DNA from: Clostridium sp. SM-530-WT-3G
GTDB lineage: Bacteria; Bacillota; Clostridia; Clostridiales; Clostridiaceae
Direction: 5' to 3'
DNA: 58,547 nt
Assembly: GCF_012843905.1 (NCBI RefSeq)
Contig: NZ_JABAGC010000017.1
Span: 1 to 58,547 of the forward strand
The stretch's first letter is position 1. Every line of letters starts with the position of its first letter. A program made the position numbers and the translations under genes. Below are positions 19,416 to 29,351 of this stretch, in pieces. The notes below the pieces were generated by a model that did no database searches, was not told the DNA's origin, and saw only the letters and a program-made list of their open reading frames with translations.

Positions 19416-22355
19416 TTAAAATAAATCTGGAAGTTCTCCTCCTATATTTATTTCTGCATCCTTATAAGTACCATTATAAGTTGTTACTCTATTAGTAAGC
19501 TTGCCAGAAGCATTATTATTTATTTTTACTGTATATAAAATAAATATATTTTTTTTATCTTCGCTTATAATATCCGTAATTGGTATACTATAACTTCTAG
19601 AATCAGAAGATGTATTAATGGTATTTATCAATTGTCCAGTTTCTGTATTATATATTCTTATTTTATCTTGAATTGTAGCATTATTTCCAATTGTTAAAGT
19701 TAATGGTTCTGTCCCATAAACTTCTGCTTTTATTCCCATTGTGGCCATACTTCCTTTGTAATATGTATGATTATTACTTTCATCTAAATTATAACTTCCA
19801 CTATATTCTCTACCTTGGTATATTCCATGCTGTATATTTTCTGACTCAATAATAAATTCAGGTGTTTTACCAATATTTCTTTCTATAAAATCTGTAATAC
19901 CATTATATGATATTGTGTTATCACTACCAAATTTACACTTTTGTCCGATTTTATTAGGCTTAACTTCAAATGCAATATCATTAGTTGGTTCTGCCTCATA
20001 TTCTTTGGTTATACTATTATATTTATACACAACCTTAGTATTAGCCGTGTAGTAGTTTCCATTACTTGATGTTAATCCACTTATAAGGTCAATATCATTT
20101 CCTAAATTAAATTTTAATGATACATTGAATTCATAATTTCGTTTTTGTCCATTACTTTTAATTTTTTCAGCAATTTGAGACATAATAGTATTGTTAATAT
20201 CATTATTATTCTCTTTTCCTGAGCTTACAAAATACTTTCCTTCTGTATTATTACTAACTAATTGTGCGCTCTCTTCACCTGACAAATCTTTATGTACATT
20301 ATACAAGAAAGTATCTGGATTACTATTATCATTATTACTTCCTATGGCAAGACTCAATACTTCGAAGTTATCAACCTTTTTCTTAAAATCCTCTATATTT
20401 TGTGATGTATACTCAACATTTCCTGAAGACACTAATAAAAGATATCTATCACTTTTATCTTTATCTTCATTAAAAACATCTGCTGCTTTTTCTAATGCAT
20501 CACCTATATTTCTATTTGATATTTCAGATATAGCTAAATTCTTAATTACCAAGTCATTTATTCTATTTGGATTCTGTTTTAAATTTTCAGTTTCTCCCTC
20601 AACATCTTTATAATTCTGGTAATTCTGCTCATTATCAGGATTTTTAATTGTTGCTGTAGAATTGTAAGTTATTACACAATACTTTGTTGTTGCTCTTAAT
20701 GTGTTGTCAGACAACAATTTATTAAACACTCCATTTTTAAACTGATTTAATTTTTGTGAATCCATTCCACTAGAAGTATCAACTAAAATAATAACATCCT
20801 TTTTGAAAGACTGATTTGCAGTATCTTCATATTGAAAACTTTCTGCATTTATTTTATATGTTACTGATGAACTTGCATTAGGGTCAAGCCGTACCTTTTG
20901 TTCACTTATAAGCTCTGCTCTTATATTAGGAAGTTTGTTATCATCAATACTAATTCCCATATCCAACATTGATGTTCTAATAGTTTTATCTTGCCATGAA
21001 AATGAAATATATGCTCTATCAAATATATTTTCAAATTCACCAGATTTTCCACCTTTAATTACAATAGAAAATTCATATGGTTCACAATGATAAGTTACTT
21101 TACCATTTTTTACTTCTCCAACTTTCTTATACTTCATACTCGGTATAGATACTTTTTCACTTCCTATTGCAAGTTCAAAACCATCAACCATTTCATCATG
21201 AAAGAAACCATCATCAACAGAATATTCATCTAATATTTTATTTCCTATTATGTTAAAAACACTATCAATGGCACCTGTACTTGTAGCAAAAAATCCATTT
21301 TCTTCATAACTTTTACTATTTTCACTGAATTCTTCTCCCACCATAGATTCATGAATTTTTTTCAGTTTTTTATTACCATCATCATCTAAACCATAACCTA
21401 TTGTAAATGCATTAAATGAATTTTGTTTAATTTTATCTCCTATAGTAGTTGCATAATTTAGACATTTTTCATCTTCATCGCTATTTCCTGTACCTCTATA
21501 ATCAGGATAAGAGAAATTTTCTTGAGTATAATAATCATATCCTCTATCTTTAACTGAATAAAAAGTAGGAAGACCATCAGACATTAAAACCATTGTTTTT
21601 TTTGCAGATTTATTACCTGTTTCAAGTAATTTTAGACCTTTTCTCATACCTTCACCAGTATTAGTTCCACCTAATGCACTTAGTCCATTAACCATTTGCG
21701 ATAATCTTCTATCAGTACTATCAAGTAGAAAATCCCCCTGTAAGTTATAATCTGGTACATCATGATAAGAACTAACATCAAGACTTCTCGTTCTACTATA
21801 TCCCCAAAATCCATTTGGGTTAACCCATGCATAATCTGAATAAGCAACAATACCTATTTTTACATTGGGAACACTTTTCATTTTATCTATAAAATTATTT
21901 GCCGCTTTTTTCAGTTCTTTCAGTTTCCCATTTTCTACATATTCATTTCTATGATTCTTATCAACATATTTTCCACAATCATAACAATAATATTCATAAT
22001 CATAAAATAAAAAAGAACGATATACCGTCTTAACCTCAATATGATGATTTACATAAGGATAATCACGTTCCATACTACCAGATACATCTAGAACTAGAAC
22101 AATATCATTTTCAGGAACACTTGTAACAAAGTCATTTGGAATTATTTTCCCTGTAACAGTAATATCCTCTCCTACTATAGGATTTTCAGGAGTATACTTG
22201 AGATCTGATATAGAAAAACTTGGCTCAGTACGTTCTGCTGCTTTAGTTTTCAAATTCATCCCTACTTGAAATCCTATAATTATAGCTGCTACTAATACAA
22301 TACTTAAAAACTTAAAAATATTCTTTTTATGTATCCATCTAATTCTGCAGCTCAA
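19416..22355 (-). CDS. Secreted protein with two von Willebrand A domains, in the type IV pilus operon
   Basis: A 979-residue protein with an N-terminal signal/anchor helix (about 15-33) ending near KAAERTEP. A first vWA domain begins about residue 84 with an intact MIDAS motif DVSGSM (90-95). A second starts near 518 with DTSSGM, where the last MIDAS serine is glycine. A CYDC pair near residue 123 lies inside the first domain. There is no LPxTG-type sorting signal and no prepilin leader. TTG start with AAAGGAGG upstream. As the last gene of the pilus operon, 46 bases behind a minor pilin, it may be a pilus-associated adhesin, as vWA proteins are in other type IV pilus systems; this role is inferred. 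Confidence 0.85.
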   Translation of the reverse strand: MSCRIRWIHKKNIFKFLSIVLVAAIIIGFQVGMNLKTKAAERTEPSFSISDLKYTPENPIVGEDITVTGKIIPNDFVTSVPENDIVLVLDVSGSMERDYPYVNHHIEVKTVYRSFLFYDYEYYCYDCGKYVDKNHRNEYVENGKLKELKKAANNFIDKMKSVPNVKIGIVAYSDYAWVNPNGFWGYSRTRSLDVSSYHDVPDYNLQGDFLLDSTDRRLSQMVNGLSALGGTNTGEGMRKGLKLLETGNKSAKKTMVLMSDGLPTFYSVKDRGYDYYTQENFSYPDYRGTGNSDEDEKCLNYATTIGDKIKQNSFNAFTIGYGLDDDGNKKLKKIHESMVGEEFSENSKSYEENGFFATSTGAIDSVFNIIGNKILDEYSVDDGFFHDEMVDGFELAIGSEKVSIPSMKYKKVGEVKNGKVTYHCEPYEFSIVIKGGKSGEFENIFDRAYISFSWQDKTIRTSMLDMGISIDDNKLPNIRAELISEQKVRLDPNASSSVTYKINAESFQYEDTANQSFKKDVIILVDTSSGMDSQKLNQFKNGVFNKLLSDNTLRATTKYCVITYNSTATIKNPDNEQNYQNYKDVEGETENLKQNPNRINDLVIKNLAISEISNRNIGDALEKAADVFNEDKDKSDRYLLLVSSGNVEYTSQNIEDFKKKVDNFEVLSLAIGSNNDNSNPDTFLYNVHKDLSGEESAQLVSNNTEGKYFVSSGKENNNDINNTIMSQIAEKIKSNGQKRNYEFNVSLKFNLGNDIDLISGLTSSNGNYYTANTKVVYKYNSITKEYEAEPTNDIAFEVKPNKIGQKCKFGSDNTISYNGITDFIERNIGKTPEFIIESENIQHGIYQGREYSGSYNLDESNNHTYYKGSMATMGIKAEVYGTEPLTLTIGNNATIQDKIRIYNTETGQLINTINTSSDSRSYSIPITDIISEDKKNIFILYTVKINNNASGKLTNRVTTYNGTYKDAEINIGGELPDLF

Positions 22356-22401
22356 TAAATTCCCCTCCTTTCCGCATATATTTAATAATTAAATATATAT
22401 C

Positions 22402-22923
22402 TTATTTTTTATTTCTAAATGCTACGGTAAACTTTACAGGATATAATATTTTATTACCAAATTTCTTTTTTCCCTCTAATTCAATATCAAAATTTATGGA
22501 CCTAAACTTAGATAAATCACCATTTTTTTTATATGCTTCATCAACTATTTCCTTATTAATTTTCATGTTACTTACTTTACTTGGTATCTTAAACCCATTA
22601 ATATTTAGTTCATTATTGTTTATTTGAATTTTAGCCTTACTGATATTTTCATCAGTATCATCTAACTTAAGAACTAATTCTTTAATTTCACCATTTTCAG
22701 TATTTCCACTTATATAATCAATGCTACTTGCCTGCATACATATATCACTTATCTTTTCTTGAATATCTTTAGCATCCATTTGCAGAGTCGTTTTAGTACT
22801 TGAATCAGAAAACACTTTATTTCCATTCATAAATACTGATATAACTATACTCATAATTATTCCTGTTATAGCTAGCACTATTATTAACTCTAGCAATGTA
22901 AAACCCTTATTCTTTTTTCTCAT
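22402..22923 (-). CDS. Type IV minor pilin, PilW/PilJ-like
   Basis: A 173-residue prepilin with a short basic leader (MRKKNKG) cut before FTLLEL, so the mature protein starts with Phe and keeps Glu5. It has one hydrophobic N-terminal helix (about 8-30) and then a soluble domain without recognisable motifs. Processing would be by PilD encoded in the same locus. It lies 16 bases behind the large PilX-like gene, so it is co-transcribed. Exact naming of minor pilins from sequence alone is uncertain, so no symbol is given. Confidence 0.88.
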   Translation of the reverse strand: MRKKNKGFTLLELIIVLAITGIIMSIVISVFMNGNKVFSDSSTKTTLQMDAKDIQEKISDICMQASSIDYISGNTENGEIKELVLKLDDTDENISKAKIQINNNELNINGFKIPSKVSNMKINKEIVDEAYKKNGDLSKFRSINFDIELEGKKKFGNKILYPVKFTVAFRNKK

Positions 22924-22939
22924 AGCTGAAACACTCCTA

Positions 22940-25285
22940 TTATTTAAGTATCTTCCATGACTTAGTTTTTATAAAATCAGTTGAATTTGAATCTATATTA
23001 CTAACTAAATTATAATTCTCTAATTCATCTCCAGCATATTCACTTCCAAATACCTCTTTAAATATTTGCTTATTGCTATTTTGAATTTTGTTCGTAACAT
23101 TTTTATCATAGTATATATTAACTTTTCCATTTCCCTTTACTACAATATTTCCATTAGTAATAATATCTCCTATTAAATTCACACTTCCATCAATTATCAC
23201 ATCTTTATTACACACTATTACAGTCTGCAAATCTGGATTAGAAGTTAAATCAACTAATATATAATTATTTGAATCATATAATTTCCCTGTATTACCGCTT
23301 CCTTTAAGTACAATAGACTTATCCTTTGAAAAGATAGCATTCTTACTATGATACTCTTCACTTATCTTATTGAATTTAATATAATCACTTACCTTAACTG
23401 CTTTTACTTCTGTCCCCTCATAATCGCCTAAATCAGCTTCTGCACCCATTTTATAAACCTTACTGGCATATTCTCTTCGTTGCTTATTTAGTTCATCCTT
23501 AAAATCATCTATAGTATAGTTTGCATTGTAAACTTTATTTCCATTATCAGATACTATTGCACCAATACTATGAACATTTTCAATATTATCAAAAACAACC
23601 CCGCCACAGTCTACTTTATTATCTCCAGATAATTTATCTTTCCAATACTCATAGAAATGTCTAGATTTTTGATTTACATCACCATTCATTAACTGAAGGG
23701 ATTGGTCATTATTAAATGTATCATCATAAGAATAATCCTCACTTTTATCTATTGGAACAGAATAAGCATTATAATTTCCTTTAACAGCAACAGATTCACC
23801 AGTCTCATAATCGTTATCTGTATCAATATGTGCAACTCCTGCAATATATGCAGTATCTTTTATATTTACCTTACACATATCTTCTGGACTCTGATTATAG
23901 TTATTAATTATTATAGAACTTGATTTTCTCACCTTCTCAGAATTGTTTTCTGTTTTATCACTAATTCCATAAAAATCTTTAATTGTAATATTAGTTTTAT
24001 TAGCCTTTATAGCCAAATCATTATCTAAAACAAGCTTATTATTATTTAAATAAAAGTCAGAATTAGTTGTTTCATTTCCATTTTCAGAATTACCTACATA
24101 TAAATTTTTCGCGTACAAATCACCTTTAACATTAATATTCATATTATTTTTAATATTAAATGTTTCTCTTGTATAAATATCACCATTAAAATTAACATTA
24201 CTCTTTGATGATTTACTGCTATTTAATTTAATTCCAGAATCATATTTTTTATATGTTCTATTTTCTCTTGCTAAATCTGATATATCAGCACCTTGAACAA
24301 AAATATCACCATTAATATTTAAATCAGAATCCTCTATGTCCATATTTTGACCAATTGTTATTCCTGGAATATCTTTTATTGATCCTTCTACCATAGTATT
24401 TTTAAATGCAACTTCATCATAATTAGGTACTCTTATATCATAACTTACCTGTATTGTTCTTTTATTAATTCCAACTCTAGATATAGACATATTTTCATTG
24501 TTTGATTTAAATTGAGATTTCAAATTGAATTCTGCATCTTCTTTATCATAATATGTAAAATCTAAATTATACTGTTCTTCTTTTACTATTTTTCCTTCAT
24601 CATCAAGGCCATATCTTGTCACTAACTTCGTATCAACATTATTCTCTTGACCTAAAACCCATTTTAATTTATTATTTTCTGATATACTTTCTTCAACTGT
24701 AATTAAAGCTCCTCCATAGTCAACAACTTGCTTATCTTTTAAATTAGATAAATAATACATTCCTTTTAATCCTAAATCACTCTCATTTTTATTATCCGAT
24801 CCCTGTATATTATTTTCTAAGTGTTCTGTAATATATTTTCTGAAATTCTTTTTGAAAACATAATTCACCAATTGATCAATTCTCTTTTTATCAGCTTCAA
24901 TTTTGGAAGAATTTTTATCTTTATTTAACTCTAAAAAATCTATATCAGCATATAATGCATATAGAGATTTTTTGTCCTTTTCATCATCTATATTATTATT
25001 AAGTTTACTGAATTCATCATATGAAAGGTTCTTTGCTGTTTTTAAATTTTCAACTTTGTTATATCCATATTGATTAGCATTTTCTATAGTTTTCGCCACT
25101 ATATTGTATGCTATATCTAATCCACTTTCAGAAGAATATAAATTTTCAACTCTCTTATTTTCTGTTACTCTTGCAGTATAATTTGTTGCTACCATAGATA
25201 GCATCCCAGTTGATACAATTAATACAAATGTAAAAATAACAACAACAAATATAAGACTTGATCCTTGCTTTTTTCTTTTTATCAA
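22940..25285 (-). CDS. Very large minor pilin, PilX/GspK-like, with beta-repeat domain
   Basis: The N-terminus is prepilin-like: a basic leader MIKRKKQG, then SSLIFVVV and a hydrophobic helix to about residue 28. Glu5 is absent, as in GspK/PilX-type tip pilins. At 781 residues it is several times longer than usual minor pilins. From about residue 305 on, short strands recur with N/K/I-G-D (NGDIFVQG, NGDIYTRE, KGDLYAKN, IGDIITNG), which looks like a bactofilin-like or other right-handed beta-helix fold. The start is TTG with GGGGG about 9 bases upstream. It sits between two other minor pilins. A tip-complex role is inferred. Confidence 0.82.
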   Translation of the reverse strand: MIKRKKQGSSLIFVVVIFTFVLIVSTGMLSMVATNYTARVTENKRVENLYSSESGLDIAYNIVAKTIENANQYGYNKVENLKTAKNLSYDEFSKLNNNIDDEKDKKSLYALYADIDFLELNKDKNSSKIEADKKRIDQLVNYVFKKNFRKYITEHLENNIQGSDNKNESDLGLKGMYYLSNLKDKQVVDYGGALITVEESISENNKLKWVLGQENNVDTKLVTRYGLDDEGKIVKEEQYNLDFTYYDKEDAEFNLKSQFKSNNENMSISRVGINKRTIQVSYDIRVPNYDEVAFKNTMVEGSIKDIPGITIGQNMDIEDSDLNINGDIFVQGADISDLARENRTYKKYDSGIKLNSSKSSKSNVNFNGDIYTRETFNIKNNMNINVKGDLYAKNLYVGNSENGNETTNSDFYLNNNKLVLDNDLAIKANKTNITIKDFYGISDKTENNSEKVRKSSSIIINNYNQSPEDMCKVNIKDTAYIAGVAHIDTDNDYETGESVAVKGNYNAYSVPIDKSEDYSYDDTFNNDQSLQLMNGDVNQKSRHFYEYWKDKLSGDNKVDCGGVVFDNIENVHSIGAIVSDNGNKVYNANYTIDDFKDELNKQRREYASKVYKMGAEADLGDYEGTEVKAVKVSDYIKFNKISEEYHSKNAIFSKDKSIVLKGSGNTGKLYDSNNYILVDLTSNPDLQTVIVCNKDVIIDGSVNLIGDIITNGNIVVKGNGKVNIYYDKNVTNKIQNSNKQIFKEVFGSEYAGDELENYNLVSNIDSNSTDFIKTKSWKILK

Positions 25286-25308
25286 GATTGCTTACCCCCT
25301 TTCTATAT

Positions 25309-26169
25309 CTAATGAATTTCTATATTCTTTACAAAAGCAGATTTAAATAGCTTTTCATTCCTATTGCCTTTTCTGTAAATATCGATAATAATGTTGTATA
25401 AAGCTCCCCTTTTAGCTTGTGAATCAACCCTATAATATTCATTAACCGAGCCTTTTTCATTATTAATATCAACATTTCTTTCACCATTACTCATGTATGT
25501 ACTGTTTAAAATACATAAATTCAATGTATTATTTGAATTATTTATAATATCAATATTTAAATTTGATTTACAATACTTCACATCTAAAACCATATTCATA
25601 CTATCAGTATATTTAGTTTCCTTGCCCTCAAAGCCTAGAGTACCATTTCCATATTTATCGATATTTATTTTTAAATTACTAGTAATATTAAAATTATTCT
25701 TTTCATTCAATGGATAATCATTTTTTAAATATATAGTATTGTCCCCTATAACAAATGAATTTTCTTCAGAATTTTCATAGGATGATATATTTATATTATT
25801 ATTACTCTCAGTAGTTTTTTCTGATAAATTTACAACAACTTCATATTCACAATCTTCGTTACTAGTAGTAATACTACCATCTTTTTTTATTTTTATAGTT
25901 CCTTGTTTCGATACTTGATCTATTGGTATATTATCAGCCAAATATATTTTTCCATCCTTGATTATAAGGTCATCTGAAGAAGCTTTGATTTTTTCTACAA
26001 GTTCTTTTCCAATAAGATTAGCCTTTTGCTTAGTTTCTCCATCCTTAGTACTTCTAATAATCATCATATATCCACTAAATACGCCAACTAGCAAAATCAT
26101 AGTTACTGTCATACTTATTATAGTTTCTAGCAAAGTAAATCCTGATTTTTTTGTAGATTTCTTTTTCAT
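25309..26169 (-). CDS. Type IV minor pilin, PilV-like
   Basis: A 286-residue prepilin: leader MKKKSTKKSG cut before FTLLET, Glu5 present, hydrophobic helix to about residue 32. The soluble part is asparagine-rich, with no motif I know. It begins 8 bases after the PilO-like gene and 23 bases before the large pilin, in the order pilV-like, pilX-like, pilW-like found in many minor-pilin sets. PilD would process it at the inner face of the membrane. Confidence 0.88.
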   Translation of the reverse strand: MKKKSTKKSGFTLLETIISMTVTMILLVGVFSGYMMIIRSTKDGETKQKANLIGKELVEKIKASSDDLIIKDGKIYLADNIPIDQVSKQGTIKIKKDGSITTSNEDCEYEVVVNLSEKTTESNNNINISSYENSEENSFVIGDNTIYLKNDYPLNEKNNFNITSNLKINIDKYGNGTLGFEGKETKYTDSMNMVLDVKYCKSNLNIDIINNSNNTLNLCILNSTYMSNGERNVDINNEKGSVNEYYRVDSQAKRGALYNIIIDIYRKGNRNEKLFKSAFVKNIEIH

Positions 26170-26177
26170 GATTACAC

Positions 26178-27479
26178 CTACTTTGAGTTGACACTTATAT
26201 TGCTACTATCGCCATCTACTATAATTCTTGGATTAGTACTATCATCACCACTTATATTTACATTTACTAACATATCAGTATTATTAGTTATTTTAAGTTT
26301 TACACCTGCTTCATCATCTGAATCAGTTCTACTTTCACTGAATACATCCACATTTATGCTTGTGCCTAATTCAGGTATAAATTCAACACCATTTCCATTA
26401 AAGTCTTTAGGATATGTTCCCTTTGAAGTTTTATACTTATAGTAATACTTATTTCCTTCTTTAGTTAAAATCAATTCAACATCTTCAGGTTTGTTACTAT
26501 CTGCATATACATAGGTAGTTCTTGTACTATCCTTAGCCTTTCCCATTATCACACTTGGAAAATCAGAACTCATTGGCTTAGAAGATAAAACAAAATCTAC
26601 TTTTTCATATTCACTATCTTGAATATCATTTATAGAATTTGAACTAAATGTTGCCGTCCCATTATTATTTCCATCTAAATTCCATTTTAAATATTGTTCA
26701 AGTTCATCATCAATTTTAGGTACAGAATAAATTTCAAGCTTTAGTGTTCCGTTTATTCCATTTGTTGAATCTTGAGATGTACTTAATGAATTCACAATTA
26801 TCTTTTTCTTATTTTCTCTAATACTTTTTAAAAATGTATTTAAACTTTCATATGTTCCCTTAAATGTTATTGAACATTTTAAGTATTCAATAGAGTTACT
26901 ATTTTTATCATTTGAAGTTCCATTTCTTTCTTGATTGCTTTTTGAATTGTTACTAGAATTACTTTGTAAACTAGTTGAAGTATCTGAATTATTACTTATT
27001 GTCTTACCATCCTGTTCTGATGTTTTAGCACCACTTGGTATTCCTGAATTAGGGGCCAACTCAGAATATTGGTCAACAAACTTTTGCATTGAACTTTCAG
27101 GAATATCAACACTTTCTTTTTCTACTTTTTCAACAGACTGAGTAACTATTGGGTCAAATTTTATTCCCCCACTAAGTCCGCTTTCAGTTAATAATTGATT
27201 TAATTCTAAGATTATATGTTCTTCACTTATAGTTGGATAAAAACCTTCTGAGCAGTTTAAAATTTGTGATTTTAATATTTTAAGATTACTTTTTTTATCG
27301 TCAATATTTTGTATAGTTGCCATTGCAGCATTATACTTATTTTCAATTTCATTTTTTCTATTTTCAGCTGTTGTGACTTTTTCACTTAATGACTTATATA
27401 TGAAATTGTAATAGCCTATTCCTAATACTATAATTCCTAAAATACATAGCATTATCTTTTCTCTATTGCTTAATTTCAT
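26178..27479 (-). CDS. PilO-like pilus assembly protein with extra C-terminal region
   Basis: The 433-residue protein has one N-terminal membrane helix (about 8-24), a coiled-coil stretch, and a PilO-like ferredoxin-type domain to about residue 245, matching the PilO position after pilM and pilN. It then carries a low-complexity S/N-rich insert around 135-180 and a further ~180 residues, probably beta-rich, not found in typical PilO (~200 residues). ATG at 27479 is chosen because AAGGAGG lies just upstream; it starts 2 bases after the pilN stop. Part of the inner-membrane alignment complex. Confidence 0.75.
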   Translation of the reverse strand: MKLSNREKIMLCILGIIVLGIGYYNFIYKSLSEKVTTAENRKNEIENKYNAAMATIQNIDDKKSNLKILKSQILNCSEGFYPTISEEHIILELNQLLTESGLSGGIKFDPIVTQSVEKVEKESVDIPESSMQKFVDQYSELAPNSGIPSGAKTSEQDGKTISNNSDTSTSLQSNSSNNSKSNQERNGTSNDKNSNSIEYLKCSITFKGTYESLNTFLKSIRENKKKIIVNSLSTSQDSTNGINGTLKLEIYSVPKIDDELEQYLKWNLDGNNNGTATFSSNSINDIQDSEYEKVDFVLSSKPMSSDFPSVIMGKAKDSTRTTYVYADSNKPEDVELILTKEGNKYYYKYKTSKGTYPKDFNGNGVEFIPELGTSINVDVFSESRTDSDDEAGVKLKITNNTDMLVNVNISGDDSTNPRIIVDGDSSNISVNSK

Positions 27480-27481
27480 AA

Positions 27482-28039
27482 TTAATTTACCTCCTTCAAC
27501 ACACATTTCATATCAAAGGAGTATTGCCCTACTACAGCACCTGATTGATCTATTGAATTTACAGTAACATCCTGCATTCTTGGCAACTCACCTAAATTAT
27601 GTACATATTGTGCTACGCTCGCCCAATCTGAAGCTGTTCCTCTGATTTTTATAACATTATTATCTATATCTATATTTTTAAATGCTATACTACTTGGTGC
27701 ATTATTATTCAAATCATTAAGTATCTCATCTGATACATTATTTCTTTCACTTACACTCTTTGAAATATCAGTTAATGCACTATTATAATTAGTTAGTACA
27801 TTTATCTGACTATTAATATTATCAGCTTCTTTAAGTTGTGATTGTATTTCTGTGACATTTAATTTTTCATTAATTTTTTGAGTTTGCTTTTCTAAAATAA
27901 ATAACTTAATAGTATTAAATCCAAAAGAGGCAACTATAATAAATCCTGCTAATGCTGCTACTGCATAAACATACGTATTAATATTAATATTTTTCTTTTT
28001 ATTTCTTTGATACGGCTCAAAAAAATTTAAATCTTTCAT
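27482..28039 (-). CDS. pilN: Type IV pilus assembly protein PilN
   Basis: A 185-residue bitopic membrane protein. The short N-terminal cytoplasmic motif DLNFFEPYQ corresponds to the PilN motif that docks on PilM. A membrane helix follows (about 24-46), then a coiled coil and a small periplasmic-type domain, here on the outer face of a Gram-positive membrane. It is encoded 15 bases after pilM and 2 bases before the PilO-like gene, the standard MNO order. Confidence 0.88.
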   Translation of the reverse strand: MKDLNFFEPYQRNKKKNININTYVYAVAALAGFIIVASFGFNTIKLFILEKQTQKINEKLNVTEIQSQLKEADNINSQINVLTNYNSALTDISKSVSERNNVSDEILNDLNNNAPSSIAFKNIDIDNNVIKIRGTASDWASVAQYVHNLGELPRMQDVTVNSIDQSGAVVGQYSFDMKCVLKEVN

Positions 28040-28054
28040 ATTCGCAGCTCCTCT

Positions 28055-29221
28055 CTATAGTCTAATAACACTTCCTATAACATTCATAAAATCATCAATT
28101 GGCATACTATTACTGTTTAATTTAAATGCTATTTTAGAAATATCACTTATTCTTCTTGTTTTTATTCTAAGTCTATCTTGAAAATATTTATCTAATCCCT
28201 TTAACTTAGAGCTTCCTCCAATAATAATTATTTCATCTACACTATTTCCCATAGATTTATTTCTATAAAACTGAATTATTTTTTCTATTTTTTCTATCCA
28301 TTCATTCACAACTTCTCTTACTGCAAAATTATCAGTATTTTCATCATTACATAAATCAATATTATTCTTTTTCATTCTTTCTAACTCACTATAGTCCATC
28401 CCAGTTAGCTTTTGTAGATAATCATTAATTTCATTACCGCCTGCTTTTATTATTCTGGTAAAATCAAGCTTTTTATTTTTATATATATTAACATTGATAA
28501 ATTCTGCTCCCATATCTATGTAAGCAACTGAATTATCATCATTGTTTTCTATTTTATTTTCTGTATAATTAATCAACTTTTCTATTGCATTATAATTAAC
28601 ATCTAATGCATATGGCTTTAAATTTAAATTTTTGAGCAAATTATAATAAGCTCTTGCCATTTTATTAGGGTATGCTATAACTCTTACGTTTAACTTATCC
28701 AATCCCTCTGAACTTTTTTCTTCATTTAAAGTTGTAACTTGTAATATATAATCATCTAAATTTATAGGAAGATACTGTTGTATCTCATATCTTACTACTG
28801 TATCTAATTCCTCTTCTTCAACTTTAGGAATTAATATTTCTCTATTTATTATAGTTGTTGAATTTGTTGTACAAATTCCATACTTAGCGCTAATTTGATT
28901 TTCATCTAAAAACTCTTTAATTCTCTTAACTAACTCAATATCCTTTTTTATTTCCCCATCAATAACTGTATCCTTTGGAGTAGGAATTTCCATACATTTA
29001 TCTATGATAAGTTCATCCTTATAATAAATACCTTCAGCTATTTTAATAACCATACTTCCAATATCAAAAGCAACTACTTTTCTCTTTTTCTCTGGAAGCA
29101 TTTTTTTCATACTTATCTTTTTATATGGAATTTTAACTTTTAAATCTTTAATATCCATATTCATTAATGATTTTATGTCAAATGATTTTTTCTTTTTTTT
29201 GTTATTGTCTTTATATTTCAT
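28055..29221 (-). CDS. pilM: Type IV pilus assembly ATPase-fold protein PilM
   Basis: A cytoplasmic actin/FtsA-fold protein of 388 residues that binds PilN and links the pilus motor to the membrane complex. The fold starts at VVAFDIGSMVIKIAEG (about 48-63); the later phosphate motifs YIDMGAEFINV (about 234) and IIIGGSSKL (about 342) are visible. The ~47-residue, lysine-rich N-terminal extension (KKKKK) before the fold is longer than in typical PilM and might contact the membrane. It follows pilA by 130 bases. Confidence 0.88.
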   Translation of the reverse strand: MKYKDNNKKKKKSFDIKSLMNMDIKDLKVKIPYKKISMKKMLPEKKRKVVAFDIGSMVIKIAEGIYYKDELIIDKCMEIPTPKDTVIDGEIKKDIELVKRIKEFLDENQISAKYGICTTNSTTIINREILIPKVEEEELDTVVRYEIQQYLPINLDDYILQVTTLNEEKSSEGLDKLNVRVIAYPNKMARAYYNLLKNLNLKPYALDVNYNAIEKLINYTENKIENNDDNSVAYIDMGAEFINVNIYKNKKLDFTRIIKAGGNEINDYLQKLTGMDYSELERMKKNNIDLCNDENTDNFAVREVVNEWIEKIEKIIQFYRNKSMGNSVDEIIIIGGSSKLKGLDKYFQDRLRIKTRRISDISKIAFKLNSNSMPIDDFMNVIGSVIRL

Positions 29222-29269
29222 ATAGCCTCCAATAAAATTCTTATTTAAGCTTATATATTTTTTTACATA

Positions 29270-29306
29270 ATTAAAATATGTAAGTATATAACTTACATAT
29301 TTTAAT
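29270..29306 (-). terminator. Perfect hairpin behind pilA, possible partial terminator
   Basis: A 16-bp perfect inverted repeat (29270-29285 with 29291-29306, loop 5) sits 46 bases past the pilA stop and before pilM. On the minus strand no real T tract follows, so it may stabilise the pilA 3' end or terminate only in part, letting pilA be made in excess over the assembly genes. Confidence 0.5.
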
Positions 29307-29351
29307 ATTTGTATTTATAATCCATCAGTTTCATATGAGTTTTATATAGTA

